Positions 19,844 through 29,874 of a DNA stretch of 64,000 nt are shown piece by piece; position 1 is the first letter of the stretch, and each line of letters opens with the position of its first letter. Under the pieces are notes generated by a model, which was not told the origin of the DNA, made no database searches, and saw only the letters and a list, made by a program, of their open reading frames with translations. A program made the position numbers and the translations under genes. The DNA is from Nothopassalora personata (Eukaryota; Ascomycota; Dothideomycetes; Mycosphaerellales; Mycosphaerellaceae), in NCBI GenBank assembly GCA_033816765.1, contig CM066291.1, positions 4,216,001-4,280,000 on the forward strand, in the 5' to 3' direction.

Positions 19844-22800
19844 CCTAAATTAGAGTCTATAATAATGAACTAGATCTTGCCTTAAAAGGCGGTTCTAAAG
19901 CAGGCCTCTCTATAGTCTAGTTACATGAGTATAGCAAGATATGCGATACCCTAAATGAATCTAGCCCTTAAGGCTAATAAATAAAAACTTTCCTCTACTG
20001 TCTCTAAACAAATAAGATATTGCTTTATAAATACTTATGAACAAATGAAGGTCTTGCTATATACAAATAAAAGTGTAGTTAGTCTCTAGAAGCCTCCCTT
20101 AGAGAATGTAGTTTAGTGACTTTAGCTTTGTAAGCTAATCTATAAGCTGCTATGTAGTAGGGATATACTTAACTACAATTAAGCCTTCTTTATGAACATG
20201 TCTATAAAAGTGGTTCCTTAGTCTAACATGCTTAGTTCTTCTATAGTTAGTATAATCTCTAACTAGCTTAATAGTAGACTAGTTGTCTACAAAGATCTTA
20301 AAGGCTTAAGCTTTGTAGTTAGTTATTTTCTAGGTTTTATAGAGTAGATTTCTTAACTATATTACTTCCCTATAGTATTTAGTTAAGGCTATATACTCTG
20401 CTTTAGTACTTAATAGCACTATCTCCTTCTATAGGTTAGATTTCTAGATAATAGGACTTCTAGCCATTTTAACTAGGAGTCCTAAGGTGGATCTGCCTAT
20501 TGGATCTCTAGAGAAATTAGAGTCTATATAGATCTCTAGCTTTAGGGATTGTGTTTTTCTAAAGATTAGGCACTTGTTAATTGTTCTAGTAATGTATCTC
20601 TAAACATGCTTTACTACAGCAATATGTTCTACTAAAGGATTAGCTAAGAATTTAGCTAAGTGGTTTATTGCATAGGAGATATCTAGCCTAGTCTAGTTAG
20701 CTAGGTACTAGAGTTCCCTAATTAATATGTTAAACAGATTATAATCCTGTATGTTGCATTGCTCTTTATGAGCTTTATACAGGCGGTTAAGGGGATACTT
20801 AACACTTTTAGCTAAGTCTAGGCTATGTTTCTAAAGTTTCTCTAAAGCATAGTGCTTTTAGGAGACATAGAGATCTCCATTCTTTTCACTCTTTAGTTGC
20901 ATGCCTAGGAAAAGGTTAGTGTTAACAGTTTTAATAGAGTACTTCTTCTTTAGTCTAGCAATGAACTTATTAATCTTCTAATTACTATCGCTAAAGATCT
21001 AAAAGTCATCTATATATAGGAGAACTAAAAGATTCTCCCCCTAAAAAAGACATGCATTAGAATTAAGTCTCTTTAGGCCTAATTCTTCTAGAGCTTCCTT
21101 AGCATTATAGTACTAGAGGTTTGTAGCTTGTTTTAATCTATATAGTCCCTTCTTAATTTCTAGGACTTTGTTAGATAGATCTTTCTTAATAAGTTCTGCC
21201 CCTTCTAGTAGTTTAATATATAAAGGTCTATCGATGTTAGGGTTTATAAATGCTGTTTTAACATTAATCTATCTCCTCTTCTAGCTAAGAACTGTGTATA
21301 GGGCTAGGAGAATCCTACTTATTAGTAGCCTTAGGGTTAGAGCAAAGGTTTTAACATAGTCTATCCCTTACTTTTAAGTAAACCCCTTTACTACCTATCT
21401 AGCTCTACGCTTCTTAATAGACCTATTAGGAAGATACTTGTAGTGTAGGACCTATTTTCCTATAAGCAGTTTCCTGCCCTTAGGGACTTTCTATAATGGG
21501 ATCTATATAACACATTCTGTGTCTTCTAAGGAGTTAAATTCCTTTCTAATTGCCCGAATCTATTTAGCTCTATCAGGTCTGTTTAATGCTTTAGTTAGGG
21601 TAGTAGGATCTATAAGCTTCCCCTTCTTTACATTATCTATAGCTATTATAGCGAATACTTTCTTAAGTTTACCATAATTATAATAGGATCTGTTCTGTCT
21701 TAAACTTCTCCTAGTTAGCTTAGGATAGACCTTAGCTTATTTAGTCTTTATAGGCTTATAAGTCCTATCTCTCTTCCTCTTACTAATGTGTAGGGCAGGG
21801 TAGAATAGTGTTATAGCCTAGTTAGGGTCTTCTTACATAGCTAGGGCTGTGTCTTCTTAGTATAGCTCTTTAGACTATAAAGTCTAAGGCTTATGCTCTA
21901 TAGGGGATTGTTCCTAGAGCTAGGTGTGCTCTATAGGAGACTGTTCCTAGAGCTAGGTGTGCTCTATAGGAGATTGTTCCTAGAGCTAGGTGTGCTCTAT
22001 AGGAGACTGTTCCTAGAGCTAGGGGGATGTGTCTCTAAATAGTAGACGTGAATCTTCTATCCTATGCTCCCCCTAAGACTAACCTTAGTTAGGGGAGTCT
22101 TGTTACGAAGCCCTTTATGTTTTAGGTTGGTTACTATACTGCTGTAGCTCCCCCTCTAGCTGCATAGCTCCCCTTAAAGGTTTATAGGGTTAGTAACTCG
22201 CTTCTAGCTCGTGTAGCCCTTTATAAGGTATATAAATGCCTTTATAGTAAGGGTCCTTAGGGTCATTATAGGGGTGTCTAAGGAAGGTGATCTCGTTATC
22301 TAGGATAGTATGCTTATTACTAGTAGCAAGCTAGGAGCTCTTAACAGTCTGCCCTGTCTACTCCCCCTAAGCGACCTACTTGCCTATAGGGATTTAGTAT
22401 CACGAGTTCTACAAGAAATCTTTATTAAAAGTTATATAGGGGGAATAGGTCATCTTATAGACCTATTTTCCTTTCTCCTACTATAGCTTCCATAGTAGGT
22501 AGTTAGTTAATGAACTACCCTAGAATCCTATATGCTACTATATGTCCGCCCTTATAGAGAACTTTTTAGACTTAGTGTAATTGTCGTTATGTTTATATGC
22601 TTTATATCTAAACCTCCTTACATTCCTTAAGTCTATCTCTTTAACATTAATGCCTAGGTCCTTCTTAAAGTTAATCTATAGTACATTTTTTATTATTAAG
22701 TTAAAGAGGCGGTTCGTGATATAGTATGCAAAATCCATAGCCTAGGGCTAGAGGTTCTATAGTAAGCTAGAGTCTATAAGCATAGCTCTAGCCTTATTAA

Positions 22801-23590
22801 TAATAACTTTGTTCGAAGCTTTAGCAATTCTATTCTACTTAGGTGTGTATAGTAATACAAAATCCTATCTAATTCCTTTATGTTAGGCATGTGTTCTAAG
22901 TTTAATGTTGTTGAATTCCCTACTACTATCTAAGAACTAGATCTTAGGTTTCTTCTTATAGTGGTTCTACATTATAGTAAGCTAAGTCTTAATTGCTGTT
23001 AGAGCATTACTTTTCTTTAGAAGTGGTAAGCACTATCTTATCCTAGTTTTAGCACACGTAAGCATAAGGTAATATACGTAACTATTATAAGAGAGTAGAG
23101 TGATTAGACTAACTAGGTTAGTATAGATTTTATCTAATGCCTCTAGTGTAGGTCTCCTAGGGATTCTTAAAACAACTCTTTATAACCTTATAAGCTTACA
23201 AGTCTTATAATACCCTAACTCTGCAGTATTAACATCTTCTAGGCCCTTAACTGCTTCTTTTATAGCATTAAGTAGTGTGCTTCTAATATGCCTAAGCCTT
23301 TAATGCTATCTAACTATGTTAGTTCTTAGCTTAGTAAATGCAAGAGTAGTAAGTCCTTTTAGTGCTAATCTGCCTTTATCCTTCCTAGAACCCCTCTTTA
23401 CCCTAAGGTTCCTAAAGACAATGACATTTTTTATTATCTTAACTAAGCCTATAGGCTTGTCCTTCTAGAATAGCATTTTAGATAGTCTATCTAGGTAAAC
23501 TCTATGTTTCTTATATAGGAGTTCTATAGAGATTAGTGTTGTATCTAACTCTAGTAAGTAAAGCATATTACGAAGGAGGAGGGTAGTCTC
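19844..23590 (-). mobile_element. Copia-B: reverse-oriented RIPed copia remnant
   Basis: On the minus strand the region reads from a protease/GAG-pre-integrase junction (RNMLYL.ELDTTLISI near 23540-23575) through integrase and RT to RNase H (IVLLSTKAEYIALTK near 20390-20435) and the C-terminal TKHVRLRNHFYRHVHKEGLIVVKYIP region near 20165-20240. The gag and protease start are missing at the 23.59-kb junction with Gypsy-3. A polypurine-like AATTTAGGGGAGC ends at 19839, exactly where Copia-A inserted, so its own 3' LTR, if any, lies beyond Copia-A. TAG/TAA stops throughout. Confidence 0.8.
21890..22025 (-). repeat. 33-bp tandem repeat, about 4 copies, in Copia-B
   Basis: The plus-strand unit contains GTGCTCTATAGGAGA and TGTTCCTAGAGCTAG. 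The period of 33 bp equals 11 codons, so it expands without shifting frame; it lies in the integrase-RT linker. Confidence 0.85.
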
Positions 23591-23594
23591 TTAA

Positions 23595-24479
23595 CTATCC
23601 CCTACTCCCCCTCCCCCTCCTCCATCTGTAGTAACTGACGATGATATCGCAGCTCGAGGCGCGGTCGCATCGCATGCGACACGTTTGCGTCTCAAAGAAC
23701 CTACGCCTTTTAGAGGGGACTCGATCAAGAAAGCACGGGTATTCCTAAGGGAGCTCTCTCTTGTCTTTGCCCTCTCAGGCGGCACGTATGCGACGAACGA
23801 GTCAAAGGTCCTGTATGGGGTTATGTACCTAAGCGGAGAGGCAAGTGAGCGATGGCACGCCAACCATAGCGTCCTTGACCTTAAAGGGTATACATACCAG
23901 GACTTTGAGGAGTTCTGTCGAGACGCATGCGGTGATCCTGTGAACCGCGTGCTCAACGTGATGTTGGAGTATGAGGCGGTGAAACAGAAGGACAACCAGA
24001 CAGTGCGTCAGTTTGCGACTGAGCTGGATGTCATGGAGGATCAGTTGGGGGACTATACGGAGGCGCAACGCGTGCGACATATGCTCGCTAAGCTTGCGCC
24101 TGGCCTGCGGTCCGCAATCGTCAAGTTTCATGACATCCCAACAACCAGAGAGGAACTGGTAATCCTGGCTTCGCGCATTGAAAGCACGGAGCGTGGCAGC
24201 GGAGGGCACGACCGCGGGCAGCATGGTCGCCGCAGGCGAGAGACTGAGGGCGACCAAGGGCGAAGCGATCGTGGCTCGAAGCAGCAGAAGCATAGTCAGG
24301 CGTCGCGCGACCCGGGTGCGAGTTACCAGCGGGACGCCGGCGGATCGTCTGTGACCTTTGATAGGACCAAAGCGGAGTGCTATGGATGCCATAAGAAGGG
24401 TCACATTAAGACGGATTGCCCGAACAGGCACCTGTGGAAGGACCAGAAGTGGGTCGCTCCTGAGTCCGAGTTTTCCTGA
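23595..24479 (+). CDS. Gypsy-3 gag (5'-truncated)
   Basis: An open frame runs from 23595 to the stop at 24477-24479, with no ATG in its first part, so the N-terminus was lost at the junction with Copia-B. It opens with a proline run, then a retrotransposon Gag core (PTPFRGDSIKKARVFLRELS, later GEASERWHANH and QTVRQFATELDVMEDQLGDY), a basic linker, and a CCHC zinc knuckle CYGCHKKGHIKTDC near 24379-24420. Codon use is normal and un-RIPed. The pol frame overlaps its end in the +1 frame. Confidence 0.85.
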   Translation, partial: LSPTPPPPPPSVVTDDDIAARGAVASHATRLRLKEPTPFRGDSIKKARVFLRELSLVFALSGGTYATNESKVLYGVMYLSGEASERWHANHSVLDLKGYTYQDFEEFCRDACGDPVNRVLNVMLEYEAVKQKDNQTVRQFATELDVMEDQLGDYTEAQRVRHMLAKLAPGLRSAIVKFHDIPTTREELVILASRIESTERGSGGHDRGQHGRRRRETEGDQGRSDRGSKQQKHSQASRDPGASYQRDAGGSSVTFDRTKAECYGCHKKGHIKTDCPNRHLWKDQKWVAPESEFS

Positions 24480-27400
24480 AGTCGACCCCTTGAGGCGAGT
24501 GGATGTGTGTCCATCGCAGCGACCAGGGAAAAGGCAGAGGACCATAAGTGGGTCGCTCCTGAGTCCGAGTTTTCCTGAAGTCGACCCCTTGAGGCGAGTG
24601 GATGTGTGTCCATCGCAGCGACCAGGGAAAAGGCAGAGGACCAGAAGTGGGTCGCTCCTGAGTCCGAGTTTTCCTGAAGTCGACCCCTTGAGGCGAGTGG
24701 ATGTGTGTCCATCGCAGCGACCAGGGAAAAGGCAGAGGACCAGAAGTGGGTCGCTCCTGAGTCCGAGTTTTCCTGAAGTCGACCCCTTGAGGCGAGTGGA
24801 TGTGTGTCCACCGCAGCGACCAGGGAAAAGGCAGAGGACCAGAAGTGGGTCGCTCCTGAGTCCGAGTTTTCCTGAAGTCGACCCCTTGAGGCGAGTGGAT
24901 GTGTGTCCATCGCAGCGACCAGGGAAAAGGCAGAGGACCATAAGTGGGTCGCTCCTGAGTCCGAGTTTTCCTGAAGTCGACCCCTTGAGGCGAGTGGATG
25001 CGTGTCCAGCGCGTCACTTGCGAGGCGCAGTCGAGACTCGTGAGGGCTTTCGCGAGGCCACGTTTCTCCTGGATGACTGTGCGGATCTCAGCCTAGTGTC
25101 GTATGAGTATGTACTCCGACATCAAATGCAACCCATTGATGGGGCAAGGCTGCCGAAGTTAGAGTCGTATGCGCATGACCCAGGGTATTGCTACGGCGCC
25201 TTTGCGGTTCGGCTGCGACTCGCTGATGACGCGGGAGTAGAGCGCGTGAGTGACGCCATCTGCTACGCGGTGCCTATGGGTAGGCCATCAGTGATTTTGG
25301 GTAGACCCTGGCGGCATCGTAATCGGATAGTGAAGGCCGATAAGGATGACCAGTGGTACTACGGTGCAGAGACGCCTGCGGTTCAGCAGCGTGACGCACG
25401 CGAGTTCCTTGAGGATCTCGAGAGCTCAAAGCAGGTTTATGCGATGAGTGTTCGGGCTATTGCTGCAGCAGTACCTGAAGGAGAGGGCCCCTCGTGGCCT
25501 GAAGAATTTGCAGACTTCCGAGATGTATACGCACCTAATGAGCAGGCGAAGCGCAAGATGCCCGACGGGGTTGAGCATGCGATTGATCTCGTTGAAGGAA
25601 AGAAACCCCCTTTCAAGCCGCTGTACCACCAGTCCTTGACTGAGTTGGAGGCCTTGAAGGAGTACCTTGCGCAAGCAATGGAGAAGGGGTGGATTAGGCG
25701 GTCCGCAAGCGAGGCGGGTGCGCCTATCCTGTTCGTGCCAAAGAAGAATGGCACTCTTAGGCTCTGTGTTGATTACAGAGGCCTGAATGAGATTACAGTG
25801 AAGAACCGATACCCCCTGCCCCTAATCAGCGAGACGCTAGATAGGCTATCAGGTTCCAGGTTCTTCACTACAATCGATTTGAAGGACGCCTACCATCGTA
25901 TCCCTATTAAGCGAGGCGATGAGTGGAAGACTGCGTTTCGCACGCGATACGGACACTACGAGTACCTGGTGATGCCGTTCGGGTTAACCAACGCACCGGC
26001 AACCTTTCAAGGGTATATCAACAAGGCGCTGACCGGCTTAGTTGATGACATTTGCGTGGTCTACCTAGATGATATCCTCATCTACAGCGAGACGCGTGAG
26101 GCACACGTGCGAGCCGTACGCGCGGTGCTGGAGAGGCTACGAAAGTTTGCCCTGTTCGCAAACCCTAAGAAGTGTCACTTCTTCCAGGAGAGTGCAGAGT
26201 TCCTTGGGTTTGTCGTGAGCGCCGCAGGCGTGTCGATGGACAGGAGCAGGGTAGCCGCTATCGAGGAATGGCCTACACCTACGACCTTTCATGAGGTCCA
26301 GTCCTTCCTTGGGTTTTGCAACTTCTACCGGCGTTTTATAGAAGGATACTCAAGGGTCTGCAAGCCCCTAACGGACCTGCTAAAGGGATCCAAGGACGGC
26401 AAGAAGCACGGCCCTCTCACGTGGACCTTAAGCGAAGAGCAGGCGTTTCGACAGCTTAAGGCCGGATTCTTAGGTGCACCAATACTTAGGCACTTCGATC
26501 CTGCGCTGCGCACGCGAGTCGAGACGGATGCCTCAGGTTTCGCGATCGCAGGTATCATATCCCAATTGTTTGGTGCTGAGTGGCATCCCATCGCGTTCTA
26601 TTCACGCAAGATGATACCAGCTGAGTGCAACTACGAGACGCACGATCAGGAGCTACTTGCAGTGGTTGAGGCTTTCAAGCATTGGAGGCCATACTTGGAG
26701 GGCGCTACGCATGCGGTGCGAGTGCTAGTCGACCACGCTAACCTACAGGGCTTCATGACAGTAAAGCAGCTGAATGGGCGGCAAGCTCGATGGGCTACGT
26801 TCCTGCAGTCTTTTGATTTTGTAGTGGAGCATCGGCCGGGTAAGACTAACCCAGCCGACGCGCCTTCGAGACGCAGTGACTACGCAGCCATAACGCAACA
26901 AACTTCGAACTTGCTGCCTACCTTGCAAAGTAAGCTGTCTTTCTGGAAGGAGTCTCTGGAAGGGACAAGCGAGCCGACGGTGAAGCGCGTGCTTGCCACC
27001 TGCGAGGCGATGCAGGGCGACATAGGCGCGGCGATGGCAATGCGGAGAGGTGACCTTCCCCATCAAGACAAGCCGTCTTTACCAGCAGCAGTGTGCGCTG
27101 CAGTGATACAGGGTCAAGCTTACAGCTCGACGGGTGAGTTGATCCCACTCTTGATGAAGATCGCGCAGCAGCAAGACGACCATTGTGTCGCATGCTTGGC
27201 GCAGGCGCCAAGCGCGAGGGACGCCAAGGGATGGCATGTGAAGGATGACCTTGTGTACTGCGGAGACGCGATCGTGGTACCCAGGGATCACGCAATCAGG
27301 TCGCATCTGATTCGCATGCACCACGACGACGTCCTCGCGGGTCACTTTGGAAGGACCAAGACTGAAGAGCTGTTGCGACGTAATTATTGGTGGGACTCAC

Positions 27401-28581
27401 TTAGCACGGACGTGAAACAATACGTCCAAGCCTGCAGAACCTGCCAGGGTTCGAAGGCGAGGCGCCATCGACCCTACGGCGAGCTGCAACCGCTTCCTAG
27501 ACCGGAGCGACCGTGGCAGGAAATCACCATGGATTTCATTACGGACCTACCTCCAAGCACGCGAGCCGGTTGCGTGTATGATGCGATCCTAGTGATAGTC
27601 GATCGCTACTCAAAAATGAGCTTGTACATCCCGACGACGAAGACTTGCACAGCCGTGGAGCTTGCGAGGCTCCTGCGAGACGAAGTCGTGCGACACTATG
27701 GTGTCCCGTCAGGCATAGTGAGCGACCGAGGTCCGGTCTTCACTAGTCAGTTTTGGAGTGACTTCTGCTTCGAGGCGCGTGTGAAGCGCAAGCTATCCAC
27801 GGCCTTTCACCCTCAGACTGACGGCCAAACTGAGAGGGCAAACCAAACCCTCGAACAATACCTTCGTTGTTACTGCAGTGACAATCAAACTGAGTGGGCT
27901 GAGTGGCTTGCAGTTGCTGAATTCGCAGCTAATAACAGCATCCACCCAACACTGCGGATGAGTCCGTTCGAAATAGCGCACGGTTGGCGACCTGAGATTG
28001 CCCCTGCACCAACTGGATCTCGAGACGAGACCCAGGGGGGGGAAGTACCAGCAGCGGTAACAGCTGCGAGTCGCATGCGAAAACTACGCGCTACACTCGA
28101 GGAGCGATGGAAGGCTGCAGCAGAAAGCCAGGCTCGCTACTACAACAAGACCCACCAAGCCAAGACCTACCGCGTAGGTGACTTAGTCCTGTTGTCAACG
28201 AAGAATCTCAAGTTGGCAGTGCCAAAGAAGAAGATGGGTCCGAAGTTCATCGGCCCATACCGCATTACGGACGCTGTCGGTTCGCAGGCGTACCGCCTAG
28301 CGCTACCAGCCGACTCAAGGCTCCACAACGTCTTCCATGTCTCTCTCCTCGAGCCGTATATCGGTAGCGATGAGGATGGACCCGTACCCCCTCTAGCTAA
28401 TGAGGACGGAGAGTATGAGGTAGAGGCAGTGCTGGATAGGCGTAAGCGCAAGGGCAAGCTGCAGTATCTAGTCCAGTGGAAGGACTGGCCAGAGGAGTAC
28501 AACAGCTGGGAACCGGCGGAGGGCCTCGCGAATGCGGATCGCATGGTAGCCGGCTATGAGGCGTCAAGGAGAAGCAAATGA
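24358..28581 (+). CDS. Gypsy-3 pol: protease, RT, RNase H, integrase, chromodomain
   Basis: An open frame of 1,407 codons without a stop, in the +1 frame relative to gag, with a 122-base overlap that would require frameshifting. Domains: a repeat block (24449-25006); a retroviral-type protease with FLLDDCADLSLVS near 25062-25100, where the usual D-S/T-G is D-D-C, and a typical ILGRPW further on; RT near 25690-26290 with VDYRGLNEITVKNRYPLP, TIDLKDAYHRI, MPFGLTNAPATFQ and the catalytic YLDDILIY; RNase H with ETDASGFAIAG and HDQELLAVVEAF; an integrase HHCC zinc region near 27320-27460; a DDE core (MDFITDLP, VSDRGPVFTSQFW, TDGQTERANQTLEQYLR); and a chromodomain at the end (YLVQWKDWPEEYNSWEPAEGL). 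The polymerase and integrase residues look intact; the altered protease motif is the only doubtful site. Confidence 0.9.
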   Translation: MIGPKRSAMDAIRRVTLRRIARTGTCGRTRSGSLLSPSFPEVDPLRRVDVCPSQRPGKRQRTISGSLLSPSFPEVDPLRRVDVCPSQRPGKRQRTRSGSLLSPSFPEVDPLRRVDVCPSQRPGKRQRTRSGSLLSPSFPEVDPLRRVDVCPPQRPGKRQRTRSGSLLSPSFPEVDPLRRVDVCPSQRPGKRQRTISGSLLSPSFPEVDPLRRVDACPARHLRGAVETREGFREATFLLDDCADLSLVSYEYVLRHQMQPIDGARLPKLESYAHDPGYCYGAFAVRLRLADDAGVERVSDAICYAVPMGRPSVILGRPWRHRNRIVKADKDDQWYYGAETPAVQQRDAREFLEDLESSKQVYAMSVRAIAAAVPEGEGPSWPEEFADFRDVYAPNEQAKRKMPDGVEHAIDLVEGKKPPFKPLYHQSLTELEALKEYLAQAMEKGWIRRSASEAGAPILFVPKKNGTLRLCVDYRGLNEITVKNRYPLPLISETLDRLSGSRFFTTIDLKDAYHRIPIKRGDEWKTAFRTRYGHYEYLVMPFGLTNAPATFQGYINKALTGLVDDICVVYLDDILIYSETREAHVRAVRAVLERLRKFALFANPKKCHFFQESAEFLGFVVSAAGVSMDRSRVAAIEEWPTPTTFHEVQSFLGFCNFYRRFIEGYSRVCKPLTDLLKGSKDGKKHGPLTWTLSEEQAFRQLKAGFLGAPILRHFDPALRTRVETDASGFAIAGIISQLFGAEWHPIAFYSRKMIPAECNYETHDQELLAVVEAFKHWRPYLEGATHAVRVLVDHANLQGFMTVKQLNGRQARWATFLQSFDFVVEHRPGKTNPADAPSRRSDYAAITQQTSNLLPTLQSKLSFWKESLEGTSEPTVKRVLATCEAMQGDIGAAMAMRRGDLPHQDKPSLPAAVCAAVIQGQAYSSTGELIPLLMKIAQQQDDHCVACLAQAPSARDAKGWHVKDDLVYCGDAIVVPRDHAIRSHLIRMHHDDVLAGHFGRTKTEELLRRNYWWDSLSTDVKQYVQACRTCQGSKARRHRPYGELQPLPRPERPWQEITMDFITDLPPSTRAGCVYDAILVIVDRYSKMSLYIPTTKTCTAVELARLLRDEVVRHYGVPSGIVSDRGPVFTSQFWSDFCFEARVKRKLSTAFHPQTDGQTERANQTLEQYLRCYCSDNQTEWAEWLAVAEFAANNSIHPTLRMSPFEIAHGWRPEIAPAPTGSRDETQGGEVPAAVTAASRMRKLRATLEERWKAAAESQARYYNKTHQAKTYRVGDLVLLSTKNLKLAVPKKKMGPKFIGPYRITDAVGSQAYRLALPADSRLHNVFHVSLLEPYIGSDEDGPVPPLANEDGEYEVEAVLDRRKRKGKLQYLVQWKDWPEEYNSWEPAEGLANADRMVAGYEASRRSK
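24449..25006 (+). repeat. 99-bp tandem repeat, 5 full copies plus a partial
   Basis: Units start at 24449, 24548, 24647, 24746, 24845 and 24944 (partial), nearly identical. The 99-bp period (33 codons) keeps every frame open, including minus-strand frames. It lies exactly over the end of gag and the start of pol, so the gag stop falls in unit 1 while pol reads through all units (PSFPEVDPLRRVDVCPSQ). Confidence 0.95.
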
Positions 28582-28704
28582 GACTGGCACTGGAGCACAA
28601 ACAAAACTTTTCTCAACTATAAACAAAACAAAAGCTGAAGAGATGGTCGTAGTGTCATCAACACAGCATCGACTCTCTGCCAGTACAGCGTGAGCCTGTT
28701 GAGA

Positions 28705-29847
28705 ATGCCAGCGAGTGTTATCTTGACGGGTTCGACCGGCAACCTGGGCACATATCTACTAGCCGCCTTGGTTCAGAACACCGCAGTGGAGCAGATATGG
28801 TGCTTGAACCGATCATCGAACGCCTCTGGCCGCATGAGCACACTGCTCTCACAACGAGGCTTATCAACGACGCTACCATCTCACGTTACGTTTCTGGCTG
28901 CCGACCTCAGCGCACAGCGTCTCGGACTCGGCGAAGAAGTTTACCAAGATCTGTTGGCAAAGGCAACCCTCGTCATACACTCGGCATGGCCGGTTAATTT
29001 CAACCTCAGCTTTGAGTCGTTCGAGCCCAGCATCTGGGGTGTGCGAAATTTAATCGAACTGGCTAAGAAGGGTGCCCAAGCACCGCGAATCTACTTCATC
29101 TCATCCATAAGTGCAGCTGGAAATTGGACAGCTATCCCCGGAGCCCGCCACCGTGTTCCGGAAGCTGAGATTGACGACTGGAAAGTTGCCAGGTTCGGAT
29201 ATGGACAGTCGAAACTCGTTGCCGAAAGGCTTCTCGCACAGGGTAGTAGAGCGAGTGGGGTTACTGCTGCTGTGTGTCGAGTTGGTCAAGTCGGTGGACC
29301 GGTGGATAGGGAAGATGGAGCGTGGCCTGCGCAAGAGTGGTTACCTAGCTTGATCACTTCGTCGAACTATCTCGGCCTTGTGCCCAGATCCCTAGGACCA
29401 CTGGATGACGTTGATTGGATCCCCGTAGATCGTCTGGCCGCGGCCATCGTTGAGCTTAGCTTGGGCGAGCAGAAGTTGGGTACCACAGTGTTTCATCATC
29501 TAGCTAACCCGACTTCCATCGAGTGGAAAGTGTTAGTACCTGCGGTGCTCAAGGTTCTGCAAAAATCGACCCAGGGCCGCGTGAAATTGGTGGATCTTCC
29601 AGCCTGGGTCGACGCGTTGGAGGCCTCTGCAGCGCGGGATGAGAACAACTTATCTCTAAATCCTGCAGTCAAATTGCTTGCATTCTTCCAAAACCTCAAG
29701 GAGAAAAGTCTTAGTTCCCCCCAGGCTCGGGCGGCAGCTCTAGAGATGAAACAGACGCGAGCAAAAAGTCAGACTCTGGCCGGACTTGGACCTGTCCAGC
29801 CTGAATGGATGAGCTTGTGGTTGGGTCAATGGGGATACAACGTCTGA
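28705..29847 (+). CDS. Stand-alone thioester-reductase (TR) domain protein
   Basis: A 380-residue NAD(P)-dependent reductase of the male-sterility/NAD-binding-4 type, the domain that releases acyl chains from NRPS-like carboxylate reductases as aldehydes. The Rossmann motif TGSTGNLG begins eight residues after the chosen ATG (28705). An in-frame GTG at 28690 is possible and the frame stays open back to 28639. Further features are YFISSISAAGNW and the catalytic Tyr-Lys pair in YGQSK; WIPVDRLA and the C-terminal helix region are also present. The full TR domain is here, but no adenylation or carrier domain lies upstream; Gypsy-3 ends 120 bases away. It may be the surviving 3' end of a larger NRPS-like gene, or a free-standing reductase. 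It converges on the SDR gene, with only 27 bases between stops. Confidence 0.78.
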   Translation: MPASVILTGSTGNLGTYLLAALVQNTAVEQIWCLNRSSNASGRMSTLLSQRGLSTTLPSHVTFLAADLSAQRLGLGEEVYQDLLAKATLVIHSAWPVNFNLSFESFEPSIWGVRNLIELAKKGAQAPRIYFISSISAAGNWTAIPGARHRVPEAEIDDWKVARFGYGQSKLVAERLLAQGSRASGVTAAVCRVGQVGGPVDREDGAWPAQEWLPSLITSSNYLGLVPRSLGPLDDVDWIPVDRLAAAIVELSLGEQKLGTTVFHHLANPTSIEWKVLVPAVLKVLQKSTQGRVKLVDLPAWVDALEASAARDENNLSLNPAVKLLAFFQNLKEKSLSSPQARAAALEMKQTRAKSQTLAGLGPVQPEWMSLWLGQWGYNV

Positions 29848-29874
29848 TACCTCGGAGTACTAATTCATCCCAGA

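Larger units (their letters stand above)
23595..28581 (+). mobile_element. Gypsy-3: un-RIPed chromovirus lacking LTRs
   Basis: An almost intact Ty3/gypsy coding region: gag missing its start, and an uninterrupted pol. No LTR, primer site or polypurine tract is seen on either side. The left edge abuts RIPed Copia-B within about 10 bases, and the right edge lies within about 60-120 bases of the thioester-reductase gene. Composition is that of genes, without TAG enrichment. Confidence 0.85.

Noticed and set aside
23536..23560. TGTTGTAT near 23.54 kb as the 5' LTR partner of 1776-1951
   Set aside because: Only the first eight or so bases match; the following sequence is Copia-B coding.
24449..25006. 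Repeat array as a CRISPR-like locus
   Set aside because: Units are contiguous with no unique spacers, are coding, and the genome is fungal.
23829..25017. Three long minus-strand frames of 169-370 codons over Gypsy-3 gag and the tandem repeat
   Set aside because: They exist only because the 99-bp unit keeps all frames open; the plus strand has Gag and Pol motifs.
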